Assembly (NCBI RefSeq): GCF_013376105.1
Contig: NZ_JAAMFM010000002.1
Coordinates: 124,001 to 188,000 of the forward strand
Origin: Arthrobacter wenxiniae
GTDB lineage: Bacteria > Actinomycetota > Actinomycetes > Actinomycetales > Micrococcaceae
Length of the DNA stretch: 64,000 bases
Direction: 5' to 3'
The notes under the pieces were generated by a model, which saw only the letters and a list, made by a program, of their open reading frames with translations, was not told where the DNA came from and made no database searches. The translations under genes were made by a program, and so were the position numbers. Every line of letters begins with the position of its first letter. Positions within the stretch are counted from its first letter, which is position 1. Below, piece by piece: positions 52,265-63,462 of the stretch.

Positions 52265-55205
52265 CTCGGCGCTTCCCTTCGGCATCAAAAAGTACGGTTT
52301 CTCCAACAGTGACATCCACCAGCTGCGATCCGACGGCAGCCACAAGGCGCTCGCCGATCCGGTTGCGGCCGTTCTTGATCAGGGCCAGCCCGAAGGACCG
52401 CCCCAGTGCTGCGCTGTGGTAGCTCGAGGTCACGAAGCCCTGCATGGGCACCGGGCCGTAGGCCGGGTTGATGGCCACCCCGGCCTCCACCAGCTGGGTG
52501 CCTTCAGGCAACCTGATGGAGCCGTCCACCGGCAGCACGCTGACCAGGTGCTTGCGGCCCTCGCGGGTCGCATCGGCCCGCTGGTAGGAGCGCTTGCCGA
52601 TGAAGTCCTTGGCCTTGGAGACCACCCAGTCCATGCCTGCATCCTGGGGGGTGACGGTGCCGTCGGTGTCCTGGCCGACGATCGGGTAGCCCTTTTCGGC
52701 GCGCAGCACGTGCATGGTTTCGGTGCCGTAGGGGGTGATGTTGAAATCCTCCCCGGCCGCGGTCACGTCCTTCCACGTGGCCAGCCCGTACCAGGCCGCG
52801 ACGTTGATCTCGTAGGCGAGTTCGCCGGAGAAGGAGATGCGGCAGACCCGGGCGGGAACGCCGGAAGCCAGCACGGTTTCCTGGAACGTCATGAACTTGA
52901 AGGATTCGTTCGAAAGATCCAGCTCCGGGGCCACCTTGGCCAGCACGGCCCGGGACTTGGGCCCGACGACGGCGATGGTGGTCCACTGCTCCGTCACCGA
53001 GGTGAACGTGGCATCCAGTTCGGGCCATTCGGTCTGCCGCCATTCCTCCAGCCAGTCCAGCACCTTGGCGGCGCCGCCGGTGGTGGTGGTCATGAAGTAG
53101 CGGTCCTCGTCCAGGCGCAGCGTCACGCCGTCGTCGAAGATCATGCCGTCCGGGGTGCACATGACGCCGTAGCGCGCGGAGCCGGGGGCCAGCTTCTTGA
53201 ACGCGTTGGTGTAGATCCGGTTGAGGAATTCACCGGCGTCCTTGCCGCGGATTTCAATCTTGCCCAGCGTGGTGGCGTCCATGTAGCCCACGGAATCGCG
53301 CACGGCCGCGCATTCGCGCAACACCGCCGCGTCCATGTCTTCCCCGTCCTGCGGGTAGTACCAGGGCCGCTTCCACTGCCCGACGTCCTCAAACAACGCC
53401 CCCCGCTCCACATGCCACGGGTGGATCGAGGTCAGGCGGGCGGCGTCAAAGAGCTCGCCGCGCTCGCGCCCGGCCAGGGCCGCGAAGGCCACCGGCGTGA
53501 ACGGGGCGCGGTAGGTGGTGGTGCCGATCTGGCCGATGTCCGGGTCCACGACGCTGCCCTGCTGGCGGAACGCGGCGGCGATGACGCCGATCGCGTTCAC
53601 GCCGGAGGTCTTGCCCTGGTCGTTGGCCGTGCTGATGGATGTATAGCGCTTGACATGCTCCACGCTGCGCATGCCGGCACCGGTGGAACGCCAGACGTCG
53701 GCCACGGTCTGGTCGCGCTGGAAGTCCACGAAGTGGTGGTGCCAGTCCGACGCCGTGCCTTCGGTTCCGCCGACGAGCCACAGGGCGCGGGTCGGTGCCG
53801 TGGGCCGGGCCGGGCTGGCCGGACGGGCCGCGGCGGCCGTGGCGGCAGCGACGGCGCCGGCCGTGGCGAAGCCGGCGTTGATGGCGGCCGTGGAACCGGC
53901 TGCCGCCCCTTCGGCGACACAGTCCGCCAGGGCATAGCTGCCGCGGCAGGCGCCCACGTTCTGCTGGTTGCGCACCGTGGAGGAGGGCACAAAGCCCGCC
54001 AGCGCCTCGTCCCAGCGGACCTTGCCCTGCGCCTGGCTGTGCAGGTGCACCACGGGGCTCCACCCGCCGGAGACGGCGAGCAGGTCTGCCTCGATTTCCT
54101 CGACCTGCCCCACGGGCGAGCCGTCGGCGTCGATGGCCGAGACAACGACCTGGGCCAGGCGGGTGTCGCCGGCGGTGTTGACCACGGCGCTGCCGCTGAT
54201 GACGCGGAGGTCTTCGCTATGTGCGGCGTCCTCGGCCAGCGGGGAGAGCTGGGTCCGGGCGTCGACAACGGCGGCCACCTCGACGCCGGCGGCGAGCAGG
54301 TCGGCTGCGAGCTGGTAGGCGCTGTCGTTGGTGGTGCCGATGACCACGCGGTTCCCGGGGGCGACGCCGTACCTGTTCAGGTAGCTGCGTGCCGCCGAGG
54401 CGAGCATGATGCCGGGGCGGTCATTGTTTTCAAAGACGATCGGACGCTCGTGGGCGCCGGTGGCCAGCACCACCTGCTTGGCACGGATGTGCCAGATGCG
54501 CTGGCGGGACACGCCCTCGGCGGGCGCGGCGTCCAGGTGGTCCGTGCGGTTTTGCACGGCCAGCACGAAGTTGCTGTCATAGGAGCCGAAGGCGGAGGTG
54601 CGGGTCAGCACCGTGCATTCGGCCGCGGCCTCAAGTTCTTCCCGGATGCCGGCCACCCAGTCAAGGGCGGGAGTGCCGGACACCTGCTCGCCGCGTCCGG
54701 AAAGCAGGGACCCGCCGAGTTCCGGCTGGTCGTCCATGAGGATGACCCGGGCCCCGGTGCGTGCGGCGTCCCTGGCCGCTGCCAGGCCTGCCGGTCCCGC
54801 ACCCACGACCAGTACGTCCGTGTGGACGTACTTCTTGTCGTAGACGGCTTTGTCATCCTTGGGGTCAAGCTTGCCCAGACCGGAAAGGAATTCGACGTCG
54901 AGCCCGTCCACCAGGGGCACGATCGTGGCCGGCAGCATTGATTCGGCGACGTCCCCCGGGAAGCGGGCGGCGACCTTCACCAAGGCGTTGGATTCCTCCA
55001 CGCCGGCGGACATGATGCCGCGGGGGCGCGCCTCGTACAGCGAGTCCCCGGCGGCGATCCGTCCGTTGGCGAGCAGTGCCGAGGCGACGGTGTCGCCCGG
55101 GTGTCCGGTAAAGGCGGTGCCGTCCACCGTGAAGTTCAAGGTGGTGCTGCGGTCGATCCGTCCGCCGTCGGCAAGCCTGTTGGGCTGGCTGGTCTCGGTG
55201 GTCAT
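52257..55205 (-). CDS. soxA: Sarcosine oxidase alpha subunit
   Basis: 982 residues. The N-terminal 2Fe-2S-like beta domain ([20 protein letters not shown]) covers 20-110. The FAD/NAD Rossmann region has [20 protein letters not shown], followed by [19 protein letters not shown]. The C-terminal half is a GcvT-like THF-binding domain ([31 protein letters not shown]). With THF it passes the sarcosine methyl to 5,10-methylene-THF. Its ATG overlaps the soxD stop (ATGA). Confidence 0.94.
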   Translation of the reverse strand: MTTETSQPNRLADGGRIDRSTTLNFTVDGTAFTGHPGDTVASALLANGRIAAGDSLYEARPRGIMSAGVEESNALVKVAARFPGDVAESMLPATIVPLVDGLDVEFLSGLGKLDPKDDKAVYDKKYVHTDVLVVGAGPAGLAAARDAARTGARVILMDDQPELGGSLLSGRGEQVSGTPALDWVAGIREELEAAAECTVLTRTSAFGSYDSNFVLAVQNRTDHLDAAPAEGVSRQRIWHIRAKQVVLATGAHERPIVFENNDRPGIMLASAARSYLNRYGVAPGNRVVIGTTNDSAYQLAADLLAAGVEVAAVVDARTQLSPLAEDAAHSEDLRVISGSAVVNTAGDTRLAQVVVSAIDADGSPVGQVEEIEADLLAVSGGWSPVVHLHSQAQGKVRWDEALAGFVPSSTVRNQQNVGACRGSYALADCVAEGAAAGSTAAINAGFATAGAVAAATAAAARPASPARPTAPTRALWLVGGTEGTASDWHHHFVDFQRDQTVADVWRSTGAGMRSVEHVKRYTSISTANDQGKTSGVNAIGVIAAAFRQQGSVVDPDIGQIGTTTYRAPFTPVAFAALAGRERGELFDAARLTSIHPWHVERGALFEDVGQWKRPWYYPQDGEDMDAAVLRECAAVRDSVGYMDATTLGKIEIRGKDAGEFLNRIYTNAFKKLAPGSARYGVMCTPDGMIFDDGVTLRLDEDRYFMTTTTGGAAKVLDWLEEWRQTEWPELDATFTSVTEQWTTIAVVGPKSRAVLAKVAPELDLSNESFKFMTFQETVLASGVPARVCRISFSGELAYEINVAAWYGLATWKDVTAAGEDFNITPYGTETMHVLRAEKGYPIVGQDTDGTVTPQDAGMDWVVSKAKDFIGKRSYQRADATREGRKHLVSVLPVDGSIRLPEGTQLVEAGVAINPAYGPVPMQGFVTSSYHSAALGRSFGLALIKNGRNRIGERLVAAVGSQLVDVTVGETVLFDAEGKRRDG

Positions 55206-55534
55206 GACTTTGCTCCTTCCGGTGCGCTGATGGAGGTGGGCTGGTTGGACACTGGCTCCGCCAGCGCGGGGGGCTGCTCACCCATCCGGTAAACGGCCTT
55301 GACGTCGTAGCTCACGGTGTCCCGGAGCATGTTGAACCACTGGCGGCAGCCGGTGGAGTGGACCCACCGTTCAGCGAAGATGCCCTTGGTGTTCTCCCGG
55401 TAAAAAAGGTACTCGGCCCATTCCCTGTCGGTGAGCTGGTCGGGGTGTTCGGGGTAGGGCACATGGGCCTGTCCCCCGTAGTGGAATTCGGTTTCGTTCC
55501 GCGGCCCGCAGTTGGGGCATGTAAACAGCAACAT
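55202..55534 (-). CDS. soxD: Sarcosine oxidase delta subunit
   Basis: 110 residues. [20 protein letters not shown] carries the CxxC and His that bind zinc in SoxD, and [20 protein letters not shown] is the conserved end. It is a small zinc structural subunit of heterotetrameric sarcosine oxidase. AAGGAG precedes the ATG. It lies 21 bp after soxB and overlaps soxA by four bases. Confidence 0.93.
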   Translation of the reverse strand: MLLFTCPNCGPRNETEFHYGGQAHVPYPEHPDQLTDREWAEYLFYRENTKGIFAERWVHSTGCRQWFNMLRDTVSYDVKAVYRMGEQPPALAEPVSNQPTSISAPEGAKS

Positions 55535-55555
55535 GGCAAAGGGCTCCTTGCTTGG

Positions 55556-56776
55556 CTAGTGGGCCACGGCTGCGGCGCCGTGTTCGTCGATGAGTGCGCC
55601 GGTTTCAAAGCGCTCCATGGAAAAGGGCTTGTTCAGCTCGTGGGGTGCGCCCGTGGCAATGGTGTGGGCGAAGGTCAGCCCGGCTGCGGGGGTCCCCTTG
55701 AACCCGCCGGTCCCCCAACCGCAGTTCACATACATGTTCTCCACCGGGGTCAGGCCCACGATCGGGGAGGCGTCCATGGTGGTGTCCACGATCCCGCCCC
55801 AGGTGCGCAGCACGTGGGCCCGGGCGAAGATGGGGAACAGTTCCACGGCGGCCGCCATCTGTTCCTCGATGACGTGGAAGGATCCGCGCTGGCCGTACCC
55901 GTTGTAGGAGTCGACGCCGGCGCCCATGACCAGCTCGCCCTTGTGGGCCTGGGAGACGTAGACGTGCACGTGGTTGGACATGACCACCGTGGGGTGCACC
56001 GGCTCGTGCAGTTCCGAGACCAGGGCCTGGAGCGGGTGGGACTGGATCGGCAGGCGGAACCCTGCCATCTCGGCCAGCACCGAACTGTGGCCGGCGGCGC
56101 ACAGGCCCACCTTTTCGGTGTTGATGGTGCCGCGGGTGGTCTGCACGCCCGTGACCTTGTTGCCGTCCTTGAGGAATCCGGTGACTTCACAGTTTTGGAT
56201 GATGTCCACACCGAGCTCGTCACACTTGCGGGCGAACGCCCACGCCACGTGGTCGTGCTTGGCGATGCCGGCCCGGGGCTGGTACGTGGCGCCCATGACG
56301 GGGTAGCGGATGTTGTCGCTGATGTTCAGGATCGGGCACAGTTCCTTGACCTGCTTGGGGTCCAGCCATTCGGCGTCCACCCCGTTGAGCTGGTTGGCGC
56401 CAACCCGGCGGACGCTTTCGCGCACGTCGCCGAGGGTGTGGGCCAGGTTCATGACGCCGCGCTGGCTGAACAGGAAGTCGTAGTCGAGTTCCTCAGGCAG
56501 GATCTCCCAGAGCTTGAGCGCGTGCTCGTAGATGGCCGCGCTTTCATCCCACAGGTAGTTGGAGCGGATGATGGTGGTGTTGCGGGCCATGTTGCCGCCG
56601 GCCAGCCAGCCCTTTTCCAGAATGGCGATGTTCGTCATGCCGTGGTTCTTGGCCAGGAAGTAGGCCGTGGCCAGGCCGTGCCCGCCGCCGCCGACGATCA
56701 CGGCGTCGTAGGATTTCTTGGGGTCCGGATTGCGCCAGAGGAATTCCGGGTGCTCGGGCAGGTGTTCTGTGGTCAC
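55556..56776 (-). CDS. soxB: Sarcosine oxidase beta subunit
   Basis: 406 residues from a GTG overlapping the glyA TGA (GTGA). [20 protein letters not shown] is the FAD-binding DAO-type Rossmann start, and [19 protein letters not shown] is the region of the substrate and covalent-FMN site. [20 protein letters not shown] and [14 protein letters not shown] close the fold. It is the catalytic amine-oxidising subunit that turns sarcosine into glycine with soxA, D and G. Confidence 0.94.
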   Translation of the reverse strand: MTTEHLPEHPEFLWRNPDPKKSYDAVIVGGGGHGLATAYFLAKNHGMTNIAILEKGWLAGGNMARNTTIIRSNYLWDESAAIYEHALKLWEILPEELDYDFLFSQRGVMNLAHTLGDVRESVRRVGANQLNGVDAEWLDPKQVKELCPILNISDNIRYPVMGATYQPRAGIAKHDHVAWAFARKCDELGVDIIQNCEVTGFLKDGNKVTGVQTTRGTINTEKVGLCAAGHSSVLAEMAGFRLPIQSHPLQALVSELHEPVHPTVVMSNHVHVYVSQAHKGELVMGAGVDSYNGYGQRGSFHVIEEQMAAAVELFPIFARAHVLRTWGGIVDTTMDASPIVGLTPVENMYVNCGWGTGGFKGTPAAGLTFAHTIATGAPHELNKPFSMERFETGALIDEHGAAAVAH

Positions 56777-58089
56777 TTTGCCTCTCCGTTCGTGAGGTTG
56801 TCCGCTGCGGCGTTGCCGGAGAGGTTGGGGTACAGGGGGAATTTGTCGGCCAGGACCCGCACGCGGTCCCGCAGGAGGGTTGCGGACTCCTCGCTGAGCT
56901 CGCCCTTGAGGGCCTCGGCAATGATGTCGGCAACCTCGGTGAACTCGGCCTTGCCGAATCCGCGGGTGGCCAGGGCCGGGGTGCCGATCCGCAGGCCGGA
57001 GGAGATCATCGGGGGGCGCGGGTCGAAGGGGACTGCGTTGCGGTTCACGGTGATGCCGATCCGGTGCAGCCTGTCTTCGCCCTGCTGGCCGTCCAGCTCG
57101 GAGTTGCGCAGGTCCACCAGGACCAGGTGCACGTCGGTGCCGCCGCCCACCACGGAGATACCGTATTCGCCAACATCGGCCGCGAGCAGCCGGTCGGCAA
57201 GAATCCTGGCGCCGTCAAGGGTGCGCTGCTGGCGGTCCTTGAACGTCTCGCTGGCAGCGATCTTGAAGGAGACGGCCTTGGCCGCGATCACATGCTCCAG
57301 CGGCCCGCCCTGCTGGCCGGGGAAAACGGCTGAGTTGATCTTGCGGGCCAGCGATTCGCGGCTGAGGATGACGCCGCCGCGCGGGCCGCCCAGGGTCTTG
57401 TGCGTGGTTGTGGTGACGACGTCGGCGTACGGCACCGGGTTCGGGTGCAGCCCCGCCGCCACCAGCCCGGCAAAGTGGGCCATGTCCACCATCAGGTAGG
57501 CCCCGACCAGGTCGGCGATGCGGCGGAACTCGGCAAAGTCGAGCTGGCGGGTGTAGGCGGACCAGCCGGCCACAATCAGCTTCGGCTTGTGTTCAAGTGC
57601 CAGGGCCTCCACCTCGGCCATGTCAACGACCATGTCCGATTCGCGGACGTGGTAGGGCACCACGTTGTACAGCTTGCCGGAGAAGTTGATCCGCATCCCG
57701 TGGGTGAGGTGGCCGCCGTGGGCCAGGTCCAGGCCCATGATGGTGTCGCCCGGATCCAGGAGCGCAAACATCGCCGCGGCGTTTGCCTGGGCGCCGGAGT
57801 GCGGCTGGACATTGGCCGCCTCGGCGCCGAACAGGGCCTTGATCCTGTCGATGGCCAGCTGTTCGATCACGTCGACGTGCTCGCAGCCGCCGTAGTAGCG
57901 CTTGCCGGGGTAGCCTTCCGCGTACTTGTTCGTCAGCACCGACCCCTGGGCCGTCATGACGGCTGTGGGTGCGAAGTTCTCTGACGCAATCATCTCCAAC
58001 GTTGACTGCTGGCGGAGCAATTCCGCCGTGATGGCCTCGTCAACTTCATTGTCAACGTCGGCCAATGCGGCCGTCATCACATCTACCAT
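56773..58089 (-). CDS. glyA: Serine hydroxymethyltransferase
   Basis: 438 residues from ATG 58089, six bases after [62 protein letters not shown] and the PLP Lys in [20 protein letters not shown] are all canonical. It condenses glycine with the methylene-THF made by sarcosine oxidase to give serine. It leads the sox operon and is probably a pathway-dedicated copy, besides a housekeeping glyA elsewhere. GntR is divergent upstream. Confidence 0.94.
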   Translation of the reverse strand: MVDVMTAALADVDNEVDEAITAELLRQQSTLEMIASENFAPTAVMTAQGSVLTNKYAEGYPGKRYYGGCEHVDVIEQLAIDRIKALFGAEAANVQPHSGAQANAAAMFALLDPGDTIMGLDLAHGGHLTHGMRINFSGKLYNVVPYHVRESDMVVDMAEVEALALEHKPKLIVAGWSAYTRQLDFAEFRRIADLVGAYLMVDMAHFAGLVAAGLHPNPVPYADVVTTTTHKTLGGPRGGVILSRESLARKINSAVFPGQQGGPLEHVIAAKAVSFKIAASETFKDRQQRTLDGARILADRLLAADVGEYGISVVGGGTDVHLVLVDLRNSELDGQQGEDRLHRIGITVNRNAVPFDPRPPMISSGLRIGTPALATRGFGKAEFTEVADIIAEALKGELSEESATLLRDRVRVLADKFPLYPNLSGNAAADNLTNGEAK

Positions 58090-58126
58090 CAAGTTCTCCT
58101 CTGCTCGGCAGTCCTGGCGGGCTGCT

Positions 58127-58159
58127 GTCCAACTGGTGTCTAACTGGTGTCTAACTGAT
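58127..58159. promoter_or_regulatory. Three 11-bp direct repeats in the glyA-GntR intergenic region
   Basis: GTCCAACTGGT, GTCTAACTGGT and GTCTAACTGAT follow each other without gap (58127-58137, 58138-58148, 58149-58159), then an A+T-rich ATATATTAGATTG. The 11-bp period puts all three on one DNA face. It starts 38 bp upstream of glyA and is probably the operator/promoter of the sox operon and the GntR gene. Confidence 0.65.
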
Positions 58160-58276
58160 ATATTAGATTGAGTGCAACAATATGGTGCAGATCACTAGGA
58201 GTCAAGACGGCCGGACAAAAGTCTTGAACCAACAATGGAAACAGGACCGCGCACGACTACAGGAAAGGGGTGCAGG

Positions 58277-58948
58277 ATGAGCCTTTCGCTCGAGGACCTC
58301 CGAACGGGCCCGACCGACGTTTCAATGGCCGAGCAGGCCTACCGGCAGCTGCGCGACCGGCTGATCATGCTGGAAATCCGGCCCGGGGAAGCAATCAACG
58401 ACGGCGCGCTCGCCACGGAATTTGGCATCGGGCGCACGCCCGTGCGCGAAGCGCTCAAGCGGCTCGAGGGCGACCGGCTGGTGGTTTCCTACGCCCGCCG
58501 CGGGACGTTCGCCACCAATGTGGACATCACCGAGCTGGCCGACGTTTCCGACATCCGGGAACGCCTGGAACCGCTGGCGGCCGAACGCGCCGCCAAGTTG
58601 GCCACCCCCGCCATGCGGGCCGAACTCCTGGGCGTCGCGGCCGCCATCGCGGACATGGACACCGCCGTGTCGAACCAGCGCGAGCTGATGCGCTACGACA
58701 TCCGGGTCCACCGGCTGATCTACGCCGCGGCAGCCAATCCCCATCTGGAGGACGTGCTCATCCGATACGACAACCTGGCCACGCGCATCTGGTGCCTGGT
58801 CCTGGACAAGATCCCCTCCGTGGCCGGGCACATCGCCGAGCACATCGAGCTGCTCGAGGCCATAGCCGGCGGCGACGACCAGCTGGCCGGCAGCCTGGCC
58901 CTGGAACACGTGACCAGCTTCGAGAAGTCGGTCCGCAGCGTGCTCTAG
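58277..58948 (+). CDS. GntR-family regulator of the sarcosine operon
   Basis: 223 residues from ATG 58277 after GGAAAGGGG. The winged helix (15-80) reads YRQLRDRLIMLEIRPGEAIN, IGRTPVREALKRLEGDRLVV and ARRGTFATNVD. The FCD effector domain has D/H ligands in MRYDIRVHRLIYAAAANPHL and HIAEHIELLEAI. It is divergent from glyA with the 11-bp triple repeat between, so it very probably controls the sox operon. Its 3' end overlaps the convergent PucR gene by four bases. Confidence 0.88.
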   Translation: MSLSLEDLRTGPTDVSMAEQAYRQLRDRLIMLEIRPGEAINDGALATEFGIGRTPVREALKRLEGDRLVVSYARRGTFATNVDITELADVSDIRERLEPLAAERAAKLATPAMRAELLGVAAAIADMDTAVSNQRELMRYDIRVHRLIYAAAANPHLEDVLIRYDNLATRIWCLVLDKIPSVAGHIAEHIELLEAIAGGDDQLAGSLALEHVTSFEKSVRSVL

Positions 58949-60453
58949 GCCCTGCGCGCAGCTGTGCGCGGGCCGGCCGCCGCGGTTGCGGCAGCCGCCT
59001 TGGCGGCGAGGTGGAGGTCCAGCAGTCCGCCGGAGTCGCGCGGATCCCCGCCCAGCAGGTCAGCGATCTTGTTCAGCCGCTTGTGCATGGTCTGCCGTTC
59101 CACGTTCAAGGCGAGCGCCGACGCCGTCGTGTTGCACCCCGAGTCCAGCCAGCACAGCAGGCTTGCCGTCAGGGCCGTGCCGTGCTTTTGGTCCCAGTCC
59201 AGCACCTCACCGACACTCGAGCGAACATACAGTTCCAAAAGTTCCGGCTCGGGGACCACCGCGAGGATCCGCAGGGCCAGGAACTCCATGGCGTCCAAGA
59301 CCTTGCCCGCCGCAGGCAGCCCCAGTCCCAGCGTTGCCTGCGCCTCCACGTAGGACTGGTTCGCGCGGAGGCCGTCGTCCACGTGGGGACCGAACGCCGC
59401 GCAGGCGTCCGTCCCCCGCACGGCGTCCCGCGCCGCACGGAGCAGGGCCTCGCGCGCCTTCCGCGCGTTGCCGCGGGGCAGGATGAACAGCATGGCCAGC
59501 TCGCCGTCCCACAGGTGGGAACGGGCATTCGCACCGCTCGCACGCAGGGCACGTTCGACGGCGGAGAAGCTGACCTCCCTGCCCAGGCTGCGAAAGACGG
59601 CCATGACCGCGCCCTGGCCCGGCCGCAGTCCGGCCTGCACCCACAGCCGCTCGAGCGTTCCGGCGCCGCTGCCCTCGATCACGGATTCCATCAGGCGCGC
59701 ATTGGCGACCTGGGCCGGCGTCGGGCGAAAAGCCTGTGCCAGGGCCAAGGCCAATATGCCCGAGAGCCGTTCGGCAGCCAGATTCAGCAGGAACGGGTCC
59801 GGCGACGCCGAGCGAAGGGTCAGCTGGGCCGCGAGCTGGCCGCCAACCACAATGCCGGCCACCGCCGTCGTCCCTTCCCCCTCGACGGCGCTGCCTGCAT
59901 GGCCCAGGGAGGCGCCGTCGGCAGCCGCCAGGGACACCTCTGCCGCCAATGAGGTGGCGACCACGTCAAGAATGGTCGGCAGGTGGGGGCCCCTGTCGGT
60001 GATCTGGCGGGCAATGCGCCGGGAGACGTCGTCGACCACCAGGTGGGCGTCCGCCTGTTCATTGACCACCAGGCGGTTTACCGCCTCGGCGATGTCGACG
60101 AAGGGCGCCACCGCGCGAAGGTCGATCAGCGGCAGCCCCTGCTCATTGGCCACGGCAATGAGCCGTTCCGGCAGGGGGGAGGCGTGGCCCGCCGTCTGCA
60201 GGGCCAGGGCGGCGATGTTCCGTCCTGCCAGGCTGCGGACATACTCTTCCTGTTCCTGCGGCGGAAGGGCCAGCAAGGCCGCACCGCCGGAGAGCAGCAG
60301 CTCCCCTCCGCGCAGGAGCGGGGCAATCTCGAGGACCTCGCTGGAATGCACCCACCGGACCACGCGGTCCAGGGTGCCCGGCACGTTGCCGCACAGCTTC
60401 GGGTCAGCAGCGGACATGGACGCGGACGCAAGGACGTCTGCGAGTGTAATCAT
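58945..60453 (-). CDS. PucR-family transcriptional regulator
   Basis: 502 residues from ATG 60453 (MITLADVL, a common PucR start); an ATG nine codons earlier (60480) is possible. The N-terminal purine-catabolism-regulator-like domain covers about 1-125 (VRWVHSSEVLEIAPLLRGGE, a signature of the family). A GGDEF-like middle follows, and a C-terminal HTH ends in TTASALALNVERQTMHKRLN. PucR members sense purine or related N-compounds. It is divergent from the NCS1-creatinase-creatininase genes, so it probably activates them. Confidence 0.88.
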   Translation of the reverse strand: MITLADVLASASMSAADPKLCGNVPGTLDRVVRWVHSSEVLEIAPLLRGGELLLSGGAALLALPPQEQEEYVRSLAGRNIAALALQTAGHASPLPERLIAVANEQGLPLIDLRAVAPFVDIAEAVNRLVVNEQADAHLVVDDVSRRIARQITDRGPHLPTILDVVATSLAAEVSLAAADGASLGHAGSAVEGEGTTAVAGIVVGGQLAAQLTLRSASPDPFLLNLAAERLSGILALALAQAFRPTPAQVANARLMESVIEGSGAGTLERLWVQAGLRPGQGAVMAVFRSLGREVSFSAVERALRASGANARSHLWDGELAMLFILPRGNARKAREALLRAARDAVRGTDACAAFGPHVDDGLRANQSYVEAQATLGLGLPAAGKVLDAMEFLALRILAVVPEPELLELYVRSSVGEVLDWDQKHGTALTASLLCWLDSGCNTTASALALNVERQTMHKRLNKIADLLGGDPRDSGGLLDLHLAAKAAAATAAAGPRTAARRA

Positions 60454-60595
60454 GGAGGTCCCCCCGTCAAAGGGCGACATTTTGTCACCGTATGTTGAAT
60501 TAGTATACCCACAATGTCTCTATCTTGTGTCCCAGATCACCCATAAGCTGGTGCAACCTTCCACTCCCATCACGACGCAGTGAATAGAGACCCGC

Positions 60596-62134
60596 ATGAA
60601 CCGAACAAGACAACGGTCGCACGAATCCTCGACCGTCGAGGTCGAAGACGTCCTGCAGCCCATTCCCGAATCCGCGCGGACCACAAAGCTGTCGGGCCAG
60701 TTCTGGATCTGGGCAGGCGCCAACGTTGCCCCCATCAACTGGATCCTCGGGGCCCTCGGCATCCAGCTGGGGCTGGGCCTGCGGGACACATTGATCGTGT
60801 TGATCGTGGGAAACCTCATCGGGATGGCCGGCTTTGGCTTCTTCGTCATCCTGGGCCAGCGCACCGGGGCCACCGGGATGTTGCTGGCACGCGGCGCCTT
60901 TGGCCGGCGCGGCGCCTATCTCCCGGCCGCGATCCAGGCGACCATCGCCATCGGCTGGTCGGCCGTGAACACCTGGGTCATCCTTGACCTGGTCATGGCC
61001 CTGTTCGGCATGATCGGCTGGGTTGACCCCCACCAGCAGAACATTCCGGTGCGCATCCTCGTTGCCGCCGTCATCATGTCCATTCAGGTGGCGATTTGCT
61101 ACCGGGGGTACCGTGCCATCGCCAAGTTTGAACGCATCACCATGCCGCCAACCATCATTGTCCTGGTCGCGATGTCCATCATCGCCTGGACACACCTTGA
61201 CATCAATTGGGGCTATGCGGGTCCGGCCGGCCACGTGCTGGAGGGCATGCCACGCCTGGCCGCGATGTCCGCGATCATGACCGTGATCGGCATCGGCTGG
61301 GGGATCGGCTGGTTCACCTACGCCCCCGACTACTCCCGCTTCGTCAGCCGCAGTGTCAAACCGGCCAAACTGTTCATCGTCAGCGTCCTGGGCCAGTTCC
61401 TGCCGGTGGTCTGGCTGGGCATCCTCGGCGCCAGCCTCGCCACGAAAAACGGGCAGGCCGATCCCGGCCAATTGATCGTCTCGAACTTCGGCACCATGGC
61501 CATTCCCGTCATCCTGTTGGTGATCCACGGCCCCATCGCCACCAACATCATCAACCTGTACACCTTCGGCGTCGCCTTCCAGGCCCTGGACGTCAAGCTG
61601 TCCCGGCGCAAGCTGTCCATCCTGGTGGGCGTGCTGTCCATGGGTGCGGTCATCGCGTTCATGTTCGCCTCGGACTTCGCCATGATCCTCGATTCCTGGC
61701 TGGGCACGATCGTTGCCTGGGTGGGCACCTGGGGCGGCATCATGGCCGTCCACTACTTCGTCTTCGAACGGCACCACAAGGACTTCTCCTACCTGTTCCT
61801 GGACCCGAGGTCCACCTCGCTGAAGTCCGTCAACGCACCGGCATTCATCGCCTTCTTCACCGGCATCGCCATGACGTGGCTGTTCATGTACGGCGGCATG
61901 CCCATACTCCAGGGCCCCATCGCCACGGCCATGGGAGGAATCGACCTCTCCTGGCTGGCAGGCACCCTCACCTCCGCCGGCGTCTACTTCGCCCTCGGCT
62001 ACCCGCGTTTCCGCAGGCGCATCTCGGCCGGCGTGCCCCTGGGCATCCGCACCAGCTTGCAGGAAGAGGACGTGCTGGCCCAGCACGGGGACGCCTGCGA
62101 GGAAAAGTTCCTGGAGCCGGCGCAGCCCGCCTAG
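60596..62134 (+). CDS. NCS1-family permease, probable creatinine/creatine importer
   Basis: 512 residues, 12 spans. SGQFWIWAGANVAPINWILG, GWGIGWFTYAPDYSRFVSRS and GPIATNIINLYTFGVAFQAL are NCS1 signatures. It lies 57 bp upstream of creatinase and shares its direction, so creatinine or creatine is the likely cargo; this is inference from context. It is closely similar to the permease at 47568-49130. The Shine-Dalgarno is weak. Confidence 0.87.
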   Translation: MNRTRQRSHESSTVEVEDVLQPIPESARTTKLSGQFWIWAGANVAPINWILGALGIQLGLGLRDTLIVLIVGNLIGMAGFGFFVILGQRTGATGMLLARGAFGRRGAYLPAAIQATIAIGWSAVNTWVILDLVMALFGMIGWVDPHQQNIPVRILVAAVIMSIQVAICYRGYRAIAKFERITMPPTIIVLVAMSIIAWTHLDINWGYAGPAGHVLEGMPRLAAMSAIMTVIGIGWGIGWFTYAPDYSRFVSRSVKPAKLFIVSVLGQFLPVVWLGILGASLATKNGQADPGQLIVSNFGTMAIPVILLVIHGPIATNIINLYTFGVAFQALDVKLSRRKLSILVGVLSMGAVIAFMFASDFAMILDSWLGTIVAWVGTWGGIMAVHYFVFERHHKDFSYLFLDPRSTSLKSVNAPAFIAFFTGIAMTWLFMYGGMPILQGPIATAMGGIDLSWLAGTLTSAGVYFALGYPRFRRRISAGVPLGIRTSLQEEDVLAQHGDACEEKFLEPAQPA

Positions 62135-62191
62135 GCCACCCCAAGCCCTCCCTCCCATCAACAAAACACCACACATGCAAAGGACCCACCC

Positions 62192-63448
62192 ATGACCGTC
62201 ACCACTTCCTCGCCCGCGTCCTCCGTTTCCGAGCTGGAGCGCCTGAAGACCCTGCACAACGGGTCGAAGCAGCCCCTGACGTTCACCGACGCCGAGTTCG
62301 AACGCCGCCTGGGCGGGCTGCGCACCATCATGGCCGAAAAGAACCTCGACGCCGTGGTCCTGACCAGCTACCACAACATCAAGTACTACTCCGACTACCT
62401 CTTCACCTACTTCGGCCGCTCCTACGCCCTGGTCGTCACCGCCGACGACTCCGTTTCCATCACCGCCAACATCGACGCCGGCATGCCCTGGCGCACCAGC
62501 TACGGCGACAACATCGTCTACACCGACTGGCGCCGCGACAACTTCTACTTCGGCATCCAGGAAGCCCTGCGCCGCCGCGGCATCAAGGCCACCCGCCTCG
62601 GCGTCGAGGACGACACCCTCCCCGTCCTGCTCCGCGACAAGCTCCAGGCCGCCTTCCCCGACGCCGCCCTCACCGACATCTCCCAGGCCGCCATGCGCCA
62701 GCGCATGATCAAGTCCGCCGAGGAAATCGAAGTCATCAAGCACGGCGCCCGCATCGGGGACCTCGGCGGCGAAGCCATCAAGGCCGCCATCGCCGAAGGC
62801 ATCACCGAATACGAAGTCGCCCTCATCGGCACCGAAGCCATGGTCCACGAAATCGCCCGCACCTTCCCCGACCAGGAAGTCCGCGACACCTGGGTCTGGT
62901 TCCAGTCCGGCATCAACACCGACGGCGCCCACAACTGGGCCACCACCCGCAAGCTCCAGCGCGGGGACATCCTCTCCCTGAACTGCTTCCCCATGACCAG
63001 CGGCTACTACACCGCCCTGGAACGCACCCTCTTCCTCGGCGAACCCGACGCCCGCTCCCTGGAACTGTGGAACGTCAACGTCGAAGTCCACGAACGCGGC
63101 CTGGAACTCATCAAGCCCGGCGCCGTCTGCAAGGACATCGCCGCCGAACTCAACGAGATCTACATCAGCCACAACCTCCTCCCCAACCGCACCTTCGGCT
63201 ACGGACACTCCTTCGGCGTCCTCTCCCACTACTACGGCCGCGAAGCCGGACTGGAACTGCGCGAAGACATCGACACCGTCCTGGAACCAGGCATGGTCGT
63301 CTCCATGGAACCCATGATCACCGTCGCCGACGGCCAGCCCGGCGCCGGCGGCTACCGCGAACACGACATCCTCGTCATCAGCGAAAACGGCGCCGAAAAC
63401 ATCACCAAATTCGGCTACGGACCCAACAACAACATCATCAACCCCTAA
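62192..63448 (+). CDS. Creatinase
   Basis: 418 residues, close to known creatinases (about 400-411). The pita-bread fold starts near residue 150 (MIKSAEEIEVIKHGARIGDL). Active-site residues stand as in creatinase rather than metal aminopeptidases: FGYGHSFGVLSHYYGREAGL supplies the catalytic His region, and GMVVSMEPMITVADGQPGAG the late Glu. It hydrolyses creatine to sarcosine and urea. Codons end in C almost throughout, more than in neighbouring genes, which suggests high expression. A hairpin follows. Confidence 0.92.
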   Translation: MTVTTSSPASSVSELERLKTLHNGSKQPLTFTDAEFERRLGGLRTIMAEKNLDAVVLTSYHNIKYYSDYLFTYFGRSYALVVTADDSVSITANIDAGMPWRTSYGDNIVYTDWRRDNFYFGIQEALRRRGIKATRLGVEDDTLPVLLRDKLQAAFPDAALTDISQAAMRQRMIKSAEEIEVIKHGARIGDLGGEAIKAAIAEGITEYEVALIGTEAMVHEIARTFPDQEVRDTWVWFQSGINTDGAHNWATTRKLQRGDILSLNCFPMTSGYYTALERTLFLGEPDARSLELWNVNVEVHERGLELIKPGAVCKDIAAELNEIYISHNLLPNRTFGYGHSFGVLSHYYGREAGLELREDIDTVLEPGMVVSMEPMITVADGQPGAGGYREHDILVISENGAENITKFGYGPNNNIINP

Positions 63449-63462
63449 CACCCCACCCAGCA

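Noticed and set aside
51729-54941. 1070-codon open frame on the + strand
   Set aside because: Antisense shadow of soxG and soxA, which are unmistakable on the other strand.
60500-63451. 983-codon open frame on the - strand
   Set aside because: Antisense to the NCS1 permease and creatinase. Its length only reflects the extreme C-ending codon bias of creatinase.
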